From Angiostrongylus vasorum (lineage: Eukaryota; Nematoda; Chromadorea; Rhabditida; Metastrongylidae), in the NCBI GenBank assembly GCA_018806985.1, contig JADANN010000287.1:29617-93616 (forward strand): a DNA stretch of 64,000 bases, read 5' to 3'. The notes below the pieces were generated by a model. That model worked only from the letters and a program-made list of their open reading frames with translations, made no database searches and was not told where the DNA came from. Numbering within the stretch: position 1 is the stretch's first letter; every line of letters begins with the position of its first letter. This document shows positions 34,561 to 44,680 of the stretch, in pieces. The position numbers were made by a program, and so were the translations under genes.

Positions 34561-35649
34561 AGTTCTTAAATTCCTGTTATTTGTCGTAGATGACGCATTG
34601 TCTGTAACTTCTGCTCATTTTCACACTCCTCTATTGAGTCAATCTGCAATTTTTAGCATGGAGTGCGAAATTTTTCACTTAGCCGTTTAGGGCAGAGGAG
34701 GAATGGTGTGCCTGGTCTTTTCCTATTTTTATTCTTCTTAACATCGTTCATTCAAATCTACCTTGTCTTACGTTTATGCTGATTTTTTCTTCGACATTCA
34801 ATACTTGCGAATTCGTACCATCATTATCATCTTTCATAATAACTGAGAAGTTCTTGATGGAAAGGAAGTTTTGAGCTGACGTTTATGGGATTATATTTTA
34901 TTTACGATTTATTTGTGTTGGAATTAAAAGAATACTTCAGGGCCTGCCTATCGCGACGTTAAGCTAGAAAATCTCCTGCTCTTTTTCGATAAACGTGTGG
35001 AAAATCGCGATTTTGGCCTTGCGAAACCTCTCACATGGAACCAAGTGGTGTTTACTTCAGCATCATTAAATCCAATCAAAATTAGAGAAAAAAAGCTAAC
35101 AGTCTTCTTTTCGGATTTCGTCTAGGACTTAGATATTTGTGGTACAATGGAATACATGGATTCCAAGATCATTATGAAAAAAAGGCCACGCTTACAAGAA
35201 CTAGACACTGAACGATTTTTTCTCAGGAAATTTCTCCAAAAGGAACTTGCTAAAATACTTCATTACTTGGAGTTCTTTCATGTTCAGCGATTGTTGAAGT
35301 GTATAATATATGTGGTTTTTGGACATTTTGATAATCGAGCTATTAATCGATGGCTCATCGTCCAGTGGTGACAGCGATAAGGTGTGTAATGCCACATTCA
35401 ACATTGCTGTCGGTATTCTTTATCTGTATCCCATGTTGTACGATTAGTTTCATTGATTTATGTTGCCTTTTGAATCATCAGAAAACAGTTTTGTTCTGCT
35501 CAAACGGACGCCTCAGAAAAATTACATGACTCGCCTTTTTAAGACAACTATTCTTCTATTCCTGTCTTGAGAAACGAGAAGCATGCGGCTTGATGATTAT
35601 TGGTCCCCTACCAATTTCCTTTTTTCTTTGTTGTGATCTCGTTTCCAGG
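34561..35649. other. unassigned sequence
   Basis: No gene or repeat recognised. The plus and minus frames at 35147-35404 overlap each other and have no motif. Confidence 0.4.
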
Positions 35650-35857
35650 GCGAATCAGGCCTTCCAACCATCTGCAGTCAGCGAAGTGGTAGCAGACTTG
35701 ATTGCGAGAGTAAAAAACACCGGTTTGTACAACAGTAGGCCATTGGAAATTATTGCATAAGAAAAAGTATACACTCGACCATTTCTGATGTTTAACAGAG
35801 TGGACGGCATGACGCATCTATGAGGAATTGACGAACGCTGAACGCTTTATCCTTGTA
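35650..35857 (+). repeat. tRNA-derived SINE, 5'-truncated
   Basis: Starts in the body (GCCTTCCAACCATCTGCAG), carries GGACGGCATGACGCAT and GAATTGACGAACGC, and ends CGCTTTATCCTTG, six bases before Penelope element B begins. Confidence 0.65.
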
Positions 35858-35862
35858 GTAAC

Positions 35863-36315
35863 TCCCACGTCCGACTTTCTATTAACCTCAACATTGATCA
35901 AGTAATTCTTCGTATTCTTGTTGAGCAAACACGAGGTGTTATTTTTATTCTTTATTCACGAACAAGCTGACGTTTCGGCAGGTTTTGCCGTCCTCAGAGC
36001 CTGGAAAGGTCAAGTTGACAGCAATCTACCTGGCCGAACACCTCCATAACCAAACAGAGAAAACGCTGAACCAGGACTTCAATCACATTGAACACAGCCT
36101 TGCAAACTCACCGCTTTCCATGAGTCTCCCACTGAGTATGTCGCGTGAAGACCAACCGCACAGAATTCACATGGAAGCGTCGGATCGCAACCCCTACTTC
36201 AAAATCTCCGTTATGTCTCTGCGTCCTAGGCGTGCCTAGTGGAGTATTTGGTTTAAGTTTACCGGCTAAATGTTCTTTTATACGGACGCAGGTCTAGCCG
36301 TTTCGCATAATGGAC
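35863..36315 (-). repeat. inverted 5' pLTR of element B
   Basis: Antisense first ten ORF codons (35863 onward), antisense tail, hammerhead-like core (35958-36010), 3' UTR and a scrap of GIY-YIG. The core on the minus strand is CTGAGGA, C, GGCA-AAACC-TGCC, GAAA, CGTC, AGC. Compared with element A, stem II changes from GGCG/CGCC to GGCA/TGCC, a compensatory pair. Confidence 0.8.
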
Positions 36316-36489
36316 TAGGATTATTTCGTACTTTTCATCGTCACAATCCCAAAAGGCAATCAACAAAATTTTTCCTTTTCAACAGCCGCGTATAATCGGA
36401 CGCTCCATTGCAACGTCAGTATTTCAGGAATGGAGCAAATTTAATAAACTGAATATGACTGTGAACCATTTGTGACGTATATCGACAAC

Positions 36490-36497
36490 TATAAATA
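36490..36497 (+). promoter_or_regulatory. TATA box in element B leader
   Basis: TATAAATA, 137 bp before the ATG at 36634, conserved in element A. It lies downstream of the inverted pLTR, so an element-internal promoter is plausible. Confidence 0.45.
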
Positions 36498-36633
36498 GGA
36501 TTGAATTGCTCACTATTGATTATTAGAAGCACTACTCTTCCTGGAGTAATTGTAGAACAGGCGATTGCCTTAACTCTAATCTGAAACTAAAACCATTCAA
36601 ACATTCAACCAAGTAGAAAGAATTATTCGATCA

Positions 36634-36786
36634 ATGCCGAGGTTAATAGAAAGTCGGACGTGGGATTTACTGCAAGATGCACCAGCAAGATACTTCCGAC
36701 TTGTAAAAGAAGCACTGTCACTCAGACAAAACATCGTCTTAGATCGACTGGCGATACACTTTCTCCACCGCTGCCCAAAACACTAA
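36634..36786 (+). pseudogene. N-terminus of element B ORF
   Basis: Begins MPRLIESRTWDLLQDAPARY and runs 50 codons to a TAA. Element A has the same stop at the same place and the same change of frame after it. That suggests an ancestral feature, such as a spliced intron or a shared mutation, and not decay specific to this copy. Pieces of the following coding region continue in other frames to 37440. Confidence 0.65.
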
Positions 36787-37440
36787 GTCGTTAAGAAATT
36801 CATCAAATGAAAACGACTACACGAAGTAAGCGGACTACGAGAGGATAGCCACCAAGACTGGACATCGAATTGTGAATGCTACGCACCTGTCTACTAAGCA
36901 AAACCAGATGTTGGACAAGCGGAAGAAGTGGGAGACGAAGGAAAATCATTGTGCTCAGTATTTGGAGGACCGCCTCTGGAGGAGAATAGTGGTCAGTGTT
37001 GATTTGCAATTCTATTAGGTCTAATGCTAACGTAACTTTGCGGGAGAAAATTCGAAGACCTTTTGAGTAGATCGCATAACACGGTTTCAAGAGCAAACAG
37101 AAACACCGCCAACGAAGATCAAACGAGTCTCAGTAGGACAAATAATGTGCAAAGAAATTCAAGGCTGACCTTGTTAGGGAGGCATGACTCTCCCTGACGG
37201 TGCGCGCTCGTTCTTAGAATTGGGACCGAGTTTCTCACCATCTGAACCCATTTCTGAGATAACCTTGTGTAGGGTCGCATGTAGTTTACATGAACTTCAA
37301 TATAGACTCCGCAAAAAGCTAGAGATGAAACGCAAAATAGGCGCGAACAACACGAAGTAGGGGCCCTACCAATAGCACCATTTCCTCTGCCGTTCTTTAG
37401 ACAACAAGAGCCCAGAAATGAAGTTGATTTTAAATTTCGG

Positions 37441-37904
37441 GTGTTTACGAATGAAACTTTCAAAGTCCTTAATCATTACCGCGCGAAAAGATACAGCTCC
37501 AACCTCACTGAAGTGCAAAAACGTGGTATCCGAGAGGTACGAGAGTTGATAAGATTGAAAAACATAAGACTATCCGTTAGTGATATGGGTGGAGAGTTTG
37601 TCGCAATTCCCCATCAGTTAGACGTCGAAATAACGAAAAAGCATCTTGAAGATGCTTCACTTTATCGCCCACCATCTGAGAAGGAGTTTAAAAGTAAATA
37701 CCGAAAACTGGACCACGAATGGGTCAAAATGGCAAGGGCTGCCGGTTTAAACCATCGGTTAACTCTCAACTCAAAGTTGACTTACCAACATGTCCCGTCC
37801 TGTACTTGCTCATAAAAACCCATAAGCCAGTATCAAGCAATGATCTTGCGTCTTCCGATCCATCATTGTTTAAGGTTAGACCAATCCAATCATTAGCTGT
37901 GTAG
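37441..37904 (+). pseudogene. element B segment before the RT core
   Basis: Carries FKVLNHYRAKRYSSNL, KRGIREVRELIRLKN and HQLDVEITKKHLEDASLYRP, then a frameshift near 37750 into CPVLYLLIKTHKPVSSNDLA. It aligns throughout with element A (10868-11252). Confidence 0.8.
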
Positions 37905-37957
37905 ACGGGCCAACAGATAGGATAACATGGTTTTTAACCCTAATATTTAACCAGTTT

Positions 37958-38683
37958 TTGAAACACATTCCAGCCCATCTTGCGAATGCTCAGATGTTTC
38001 TGGATCGTCTATGTACTGCGCAGCCCAACAGCGCGTACGTGATGGAGTCCTTCGACGTGACCGTCCTTTATACAAACGTGTTGAATGACTCCGCAATGCA
38101 AACCATACTCGAACTCCTTCTGAAACACGAAGGAGAAATAAACATGTGTGGCTTCAAGATTGAGCAGTTGATGGCACTCTTGAAAGAATGCTTGAGCTGC
38201 TCAATCTTCAGATGGTCCGGAAATTACTACGCACAAACAGGAGGGTTGGTAATGGGACAGCGACTGGCACCAAGTCTTGCCATTGCGTTTATGTCTAAGG
38301 TGGAAGCACCAGTGACCGATCTCGGACCGTTACCCTACTGTAGATATATAGATGACTGTTTTGTCCTTTTCTCAACATAAGGGGAAATGGACAAATGTTT
38401 CGAGTTGTTGAACGAACAGTCAGAGTATATCAAGTTTACCCGAGAGAAACCGAAAGAAAACTGGCTTCCATTCCTGAACGGCCAATTTAACCTATTAGAA
38501 AATGGCTTCATTACAAAGTGGTACCGAAAGCCAAATAGTAAAAACATCATAGTACATTACCTCTCCTCTCACCACTCTCACACGAAAAGGGCGCTTGTAA
38601 GAAACATGTTTCAAACAGGAACCAACGTGTGCAGGGGAAGAGAGCAGAGAGAGGAGTCCCGGAACGCAAATAGCCATTTCTAA
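37958..38683 (+). pseudogene. reverse transcriptase core of element B
   Basis: SFDVTVLYTNV (motif A), GLVMGQRLAPSLA (motif B) and CRYIDDCFVLF (YxDD) are all present. A stop at 38378-38380 replaces a Gln codon seen in element C. The frame resumes at 38387 with MDKCFELLNEQSEYIKFTRE and WYRKPNSKNI, then shifts out at about 38660. Confidence 0.88.
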
Positions 38684-38959
38684 TGGCTACGAAACTGTAG
38701 TTCGTGATAGGTGTAGAGGTAATCCTAGGCCCTTAACGACAACTCTAGTGATAGAAAGGTCCCGTTTATCCTGCCCTTGATCTCAAATGATGTAAGTGCA
38801 GCTATAAAACGCTGCTTAAGAAGGGCGGGTCTTGAGGATTCGGTAAACGTAGTTGAAATACCACCGAGTACTCTTAGGAGCCAGCTAGTTCGTAACCGCC
38901 TATATGACCGCCTATGTGCAACGCAAAGTTTGCATAATTTGCCCTAATGGCAGAGACGG

Positions 38960-39250
38960 TGATTGCATGAGCTCGGGTGCAGTCTACCTGATCTCCTGTA
39001 AGGCGTGCGGAGACGAATAGATTGGCGAAACGGGTAGACCACTCTGTGTCTGCATAAAAGAGCACCTAATCGGTAAAAAGTAAACCAAATACCCCCTAGG
39101 CACGCACAGGACCCAGAGACATAACGCGGAGGACTTTGAAGTGCAGGTCACGATCCTCGTACGGGAATCGCGAACACACGCGCGCAAAACTCTCGAGGCG
39201 TTCTGGATCAAATCCAAAAATCCGAAAATGAACCGCAGGGAAGAATGACT
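38960..39250 (+). pseudogene. GIY-YIG domain of element B
   Basis: Reads VYLISCKACGDE, a stop at about 39019, then IGETGRPLC and IKEHL, and ends in the TLEAFWIKSKNPKMNR segment. The Tyr of the YIG half is the codon lost to the stop. Confidence 0.8.
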
Positions 39251-39484
39251 CATTATCACGCGTGATATTGGGCAATATATAAGCCTATTATTCTGATGAG
39301 AGGGGCACATTACGCTTCCATGTGAATTCTGTGCGGTTGGTCTCCACGCGACATACTCAATGGAAGCCTTATAGAAAGCCGTGATTGTGCAAAAGCTGTG
39401 TTCAATGTGATTAAAATCTTAGTTCAGCGTTTTCTCTGTTTAGTTATGGAGGTGTTTGGCCGAATAGATAGCTGTCAACTTGAC

Positions 39485-39535
39485 CTTTCCAGGCTCTGAA
39501 GAAGCCGAAATCCGCCGAAAGGTCAGCTTGTTCCT
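39485..39535 (+). ncRNA. hammerhead-like core, element B 3' pLTR (decayed)
   Basis: CTGAAGA, A, GCCG-AAAT-CCGCC, GAAA, GGTC, AGC. The stem II pairing and the CGTC of other copies are changed (GGTC here), so this copy is probably non-functional. Confidence 0.4.
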
Positions 39536-39560
39536 GAGTAAAGACTAAAAAATAACACCT

Positions 39561-42190
39561 CTAATCTCTTGTATCCCATGTGATCTCGATTATCGAGTTC
39601 GCGACGGCCCAGTGTCGCTTGTAATCGGTGGACGATTTCACCAATAAACTACTAACATAAACATGATAAATCCATGCGAAAGAAAAAACAAAATCTTTGA
39701 GCAAAATTTCGCTCGGTGCCTTCTTTGCCTCACATGAATCCATTGCTCTAGCACGTGGCAGCAATTCCTTCTGCAGAATTTTCTTAGAATACTTAGTACG
39801 TTGTTGCTTCGAAGTATTGCCTTCGCACCACGTAATGAAGTTGAGGAAAAGGCCTTGCTTCTGGAGCCATAGAAATGGTAAATAGTTCTTTGGTTCCAAG
39901 CAAATACTTGGTAGTTTCACAAAGATGTAAAAAAAGCGCTAAAATCGATCAGCGTACGAAAAAACAAAAACCTCAGATTCAACCTCGCATGTAAAAGTAA
40001 AAAACTTTCAACTGACAAGGCATAACTATCAACAACTGGCCCACCTAGATAACAAAACCTTTATCCGATGAGGGCTTCCACGTCTCCGTCATTTCGCGAT
40101 CTTCGAAGTCGTATATTATATGCTAGAGGGTGTCACGATCTGAGACAAAGCCAAGAGCTTGAAATACAGTCATTGCAGGAATCTCCTTAAAACGAAAAGT
40201 GAAAATTCAACCCAGAAGAAATGCCCGACTGCGATAGGATACGTATATTAAAATTGGCGAACTCATTTTTGAAACGGTACGACAATGGATCATTATTCTC
40301 CTTGACGGAATTTGGAACCTTACGACAAAACCTATTAATATAGGGAAGAGTAGCTATCACCCGTTGCTCCATCACTGCCACCGTGGTTCCTGCTCCACTG
40401 TGAGCCAACATGTTCACTTATATGGTCGATGTTGGGCTACTGGAATCCAAGGGTATTTTACTGTGAAAAATACATCACTAGCTTAAAAAGCTACCTGGTG
40501 CTCTTAAGACAGGAACTGCATTCTGTCTTCAAAGCATATTTCCCTTCCTTCATTGAAAATATGTAAACAGTAGTCGTTGTTATTTTCCACTGAGTGGTTG
40601 AAACCCTAATTAAACAAAATAAATGAATGTTTTTAGGAGGAAAGAGCTAAATACATACCAAGTTCTGTTGTAGACAAAGTAACATTACTTTTTAGATATA
40701 AAATAACAAATCTGCATCGAAACCACTTTTTCAGACGTAGAAGTACGATTCTGGTTGAATGATAATTACTGTGCTAGTTGCTAGTTGGCCAATGGATTAG
40801 GGAGTTGGTCGGATTTGTCTTTTGTCCGCCAACTGTACGTGGAATGCTCGACTTTATGAATTCGCCAAGCGGGTCTTTCTGCGTAACTGCCGTGAACAAC
40901 CTCGAGTTTGGGTTATAATAGTTTATAGCAATAATAACGGTAGAATAATAATATGTGATATGTGACGATATGTGGTTAGCTGGATATATACCAGCAAGAT
41001 TGAAATGAGAACAAGTGGTACAATTGAAGGAAGCTATGGGAGCATTGAGGAACTGAGGGACTGGATGAACACTGGATGAATGCTACGAACACTTAAAGAC
41101 AAGTGCCGATGGGATTCCTGTATTAGTTCTGTAGTGGGTGGAGCTTTGCTAAAGGGAACTAATGACAGCGCCTAGGGAGAGGTTCTAAAGGTTTTTTCTG
41201 CTAGCACAATCTGATAGGACTGCATATGAAAGGGCGTAGCTGCTCGTTCGGAAACTTCTTTGTGACGGCAGATGCTGGAAAGTACATGCAGCTGACTTCT
41301 GCCGATTCCCTTTCCGGTCACCGGCAAGGCAACTGCATGAAATGATCGTTAAGAGACAATTTAGAGACGAAGTAAAGATAGATGTATAACGATTACAAGT
41401 AAAACAGTTATTGTAGAAGACATAAGGCAACATAGAAATAGAAACTATTTAAGGAATAGTTACCATAATTACGAAAATACGGAGATAAACCGATACGGCG
41501 CAAGTAGTGCAAAAGGAGCGTTAGTGTCTCTTCTGTAACTACTATTCTGCACTAGAATGTTGAAAAAGCTTCATTGTTACGTTAAGCATGTCTTAATCTA
41601 CAGCTCATATACCGTTGCATTCAACATGACTATTTTTTTGTTGCGAAAAGTAGAGTGCGCCTACACTGCAATCGCATCTGTACTGGTCTACTCACATGAC
41701 CCAGTCAATTTCATTGATCATCTACACGAAAATCGTTGTACACGATTTAGCGATGTTTGGGTCATTGTCTTGATAATTAACGCACTAATTGGTTTTATGC
41801 TCTGAAGTGTTTTTAAAATAAATGGTCTTAGGTGAAAATCCCACTACCGACATCTCCCTTCCCAAGCAGTTAATTTTTTTGTGTGAGTTAACACTAGTGA
41901 CCAGATAGTTAACTGCTAATTCGTACAATACTGTGGTTGTCTACCTTGTGGATGTTGGTTTATGAATTGCTTCAAACAGTCGCTTCAAGACGCCATACCG
42001 TCGGTGCTATAATTCAACTCAAGCGAGAAACTCATGTTGTCCAGATTATCTTCTTAAGCTGTATCTCAACACTAATTTCTGTTGTTCTTCCGGAGATAAT
42101 CATGCACTCTTACATCGTTTTTGGCTGGGTTTTCATTTCAAACTCCTAATCTTTGCTTTCTGACACTTTGTTTTCAGCACGTCTTTCTCT
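39561..42190. other. unassigned sequence
   Basis: No gene, RNA or repeat recognised. A 119-codon minus frame at 39561-39920 and smaller ones at 40187-41805 lack motifs, paralogs or obvious splice partners. Confidence 0.4.
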
Positions 42191-42207
42191 GATATATGTA
42201 TATGTAG

Positions 42208-42273
<66 letters not shown>

Positions 42274-42279
42274 GTATAT

Positions 42280-42320
<41 letters not shown>
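42191..42320. repeat. (TATATG)n then (AT)n microsatellite
   Basis: About 14 TATATG/TATGTA units followed by about 23 AT dinucleotides, immediately upstream of a SINE. The Tyr/Ile/His-rich frames overlapping it are artefacts. Confidence 0.95.
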
Positions 42321-42321
<1 letters not shown>

Positions 42322-42322
<1 letters not shown>

Positions 42323-42605
42323 CGGTCGGGTGCTTGTGTGGCAGTGATCGGAGGCGCCCTGCAACACATACATAGAATCGATCCCCGCGCCCGTGGCACA
42401 CCATGCCCTCCATCCCTCCGGGGTCAGCAAATTGGTACCATACTTGTTTGGGCGGATAGCAGCACTGGCTCGATACATCGGTAGGTCACCGCGAGTCATT
42501 ATATAGGCCAGATGTGCATTCAATCACCTCTATAGGTGCTTTAATGAAGTCGAATGCATTTCGCTTCCCTCAGGGATTGATCAACGTCAGGAGCTTTATC
42601 CTTTA
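42322..42605 (+). repeat. tRNA-derived SINE
   Basis: Near-complete copy: GTGTGGCAGTGATCGGAGG, GAATCGATCCCCGCGCC, CTGGCTCGATACATCGGTAG, CAGGGATTGATCAACG and GAGCTTTATCCTTT. Confidence 0.88.
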
Positions 42606-43369
42606 GCTTTTTCTATATGTGTTTCATCACAAGTCACTGATGTTCACTGAGAACGTCTGAAATGCCTGTACGTACTTTACAGATTAATGTAGTTATATTT
42701 TATACCCTTGAGGCTTTTGTATCCTAAATTTGTTTTAAATTCTTGAAACATTGTTTCTCCTCATGTTTCCCCGTACTGAAGGCGAAATTGATGCATGATA
42801 GCAGCACTTCGAGCACGAGTATTGGTTACACTCTCACTACCAGTTTTCAATCATCATTAAGCACCGAATAAAGTGATCACCAGAACTGCAGAGCTAAACA
42901 CGCAGGAGAAAACGGAAAGAATGGGAAGCTTACAAAAGCGCCTGAGACGTAGTGCAATCGTGAAATGTTAGATAAGATGCGAATCAGGGCACATACATTA
43001 GACTATAAGAGTTTTTCCATCTTTTGATTCATGCCGCGAATGCCTGGGCTTTCACCTTTAGATTCTTATATGTTTATGTATCCATTTATGCAAGATAAGG
43101 CAGGAAATTTTGCGCGTTGGTCAATTTCTGAAGGATGCCGAAGGATTGCCGTGCTTTCGATTTCATCAATCATTGCAGAGGTGGTTTAATGCAAGGACAT
43201 GCAAAGATCTGTCGATATATCAAGTTATCACTTTTGTCCTTCCAGAGAAAGCTGAGTACCAATTTTCGAACGCGAAATGATAGATAGATTGGCTGGCTCG
43301 CCGCGGAATAAAACCAAAGACTTCGTATGTATTGAAGGGCACATCTAATCAGTATATCACACGCCTCCC

Positions 43370-43371
<2 letters not shown>
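42606..43371. other. unassigned sequence
   Basis: No gene or repeat recognised. Confidence 0.4.
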
Positions 43372-43422
<51 letters not shown>

Positions 43423-43429
43423 TATATAG
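43372..43429. repeat. (AT)n microsatellite
   Basis: About 27 AT repeats interrupted once by ACAT. Confidence 0.95.
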
Positions 43430-44290
43430 AAGTCTGCCATACATGACACAGCTAGCTTTCGAAAGGTTGAAGAAGTTGGAATATGAGATTCTTCCTTGCT
43501 CAACATGGCCCAAATAAATGCCACTTTCCTGAGGGATATCGATTACTAGCCGGAAAATCCTTCAATAACCATGGTGCTGCTGAGAACACTTGTAGCGAAT
43601 TCGCCGCTTGCAGAGCCTTAGAATCCAGTGCTCCTGTTTTGAAAAAATTCAAGTGCTTTCAAAAGCGAAGCGTAGACCCCAATGGTTTTTATTTTCATTA
43701 ATAGACATCTCATTCATCTCGCCTTCACTCAGTGTCGAATCGACGGAACTAATTACAACCGCGATGTGCTCAAATAGCTTTTCGAATTTTGTTTAATTTC
43801 CAGCCATTTGAAGTGAAGGTGTAGTTGTGCACGGGCGACTGTGATTGCATGTGGTCAAGTGGATTAGTGGGTAATAACCTTTGACAGTTTTCAGTTCGAT
43901 GGTCACAGTAGGCTTTAATATCTTAACAACTCTAGACTAATCAATAACAGATGTGATTATTATTGCAAGTAGTGACTACTAAGCAAATAAGGGAATAGGT
44001 GTATTCTTGTCGTTACAAGGCCGAATATGGCTAATATTCATGAAGACAATATTTCTGATGCAATTGGCAACACCACTCCGGAAACGCGAAGAACATGGAA
44101 CTTTCTGGCGTAGAAATGTTTCCCTCTTCAGTTTAGTTAAAGCTCAGAGGCATGGTATCTTTTCTTCTTGGAGAATTTTTATGCTTTTTCATTGAACAGC
44201 GTTTTCTGTTTTTGTTTCCACTATGCATTGTGCTAACAAAGAAACTGAGTTCTTTTTATACAGTGTTCCTTTAAGTGTTCACTTTTAACT
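43430..44290. other. unassigned sequence
   Basis: No gene or repeat recognised; the short plus frames at 43483-43796 and 44007-44195 have no motif. Confidence 0.4.
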
Positions 44291-44680
44291 TCCCAACGGT
44301 TTACCGCCTCTCATCGTGGTTGGGAGGTGTTCCTGGGTGTCGGACTGCAGTGTATAGCGGAGGAATTCGTCTCCCCGGCAGGGTCTCACAAGCTGAGAAG
44401 GACTCTGGCGTTTCCATCAGGAAGCCTAGCTAAGAGCAAACCAATACCAGGATCCACCACCGTCCTGGTATAAAAGTCGCATGGTGGCAAATCTCCTTCT
44501 GTTCCACCATCGCTGCGACTGCTTGTCGTGGTAACGACCTGGGGCAGACTTTGGCCAAGCTGTCCTCGGTATTCCAGGGAACCACAGTGGCTTAACCAGC
44601 AAATCTTCGAAAAATGGTGATTATGCTGGGGCCCGCACGACTAGAGGCCGGGCCGTTCAAGTATCAACTATCAAGTAAAT
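44291..44680 (+). repeat. dispersed repeat R1, copy e (complete)
   Basis: Full length from CTTCCCAACGGTTTACCGCC to GCCGTTCAAGTATCAACTAT. It is close in sequence to copies b and d, hence probably young. Confidence 0.85.

Larger units (their letters stand above)
35863..39560 (+). mobile_element. Penelope-like retroelement B (near complete, inactive)
   Basis: Same family and architecture as element A, in the opposite orientation. Order: inverted 5' pLTR (35863 to ~36315), leader with TATAAATA, an ATG at 36634, N-terminal region, RT (37958-38380), linker, GIY-YIG (38960-39250), 3' UTR and hammerhead-like pLTR (39485-39535). It begins with antisense TCCCACGTCCGAC, the ORF start. Several stops and shifts inactivate it. 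It sits almost directly on a SINE tail, and I see no convincing target duplication. The 3' tail is shorter than in A. Confidence 0.9.

Noticed and set aside
39561..39920. 119-codon minus-strand frame next to element B
   Set aside because: No motif or paralog, and it begins at the edge of the retroelement. I could not support it as a gene.
42133..42523. Several Tyr/Ile/His-rich open frames on both strands
   Set aside because: They are translations of the TATATG and AT microsatellite and of the adjoining SINE.
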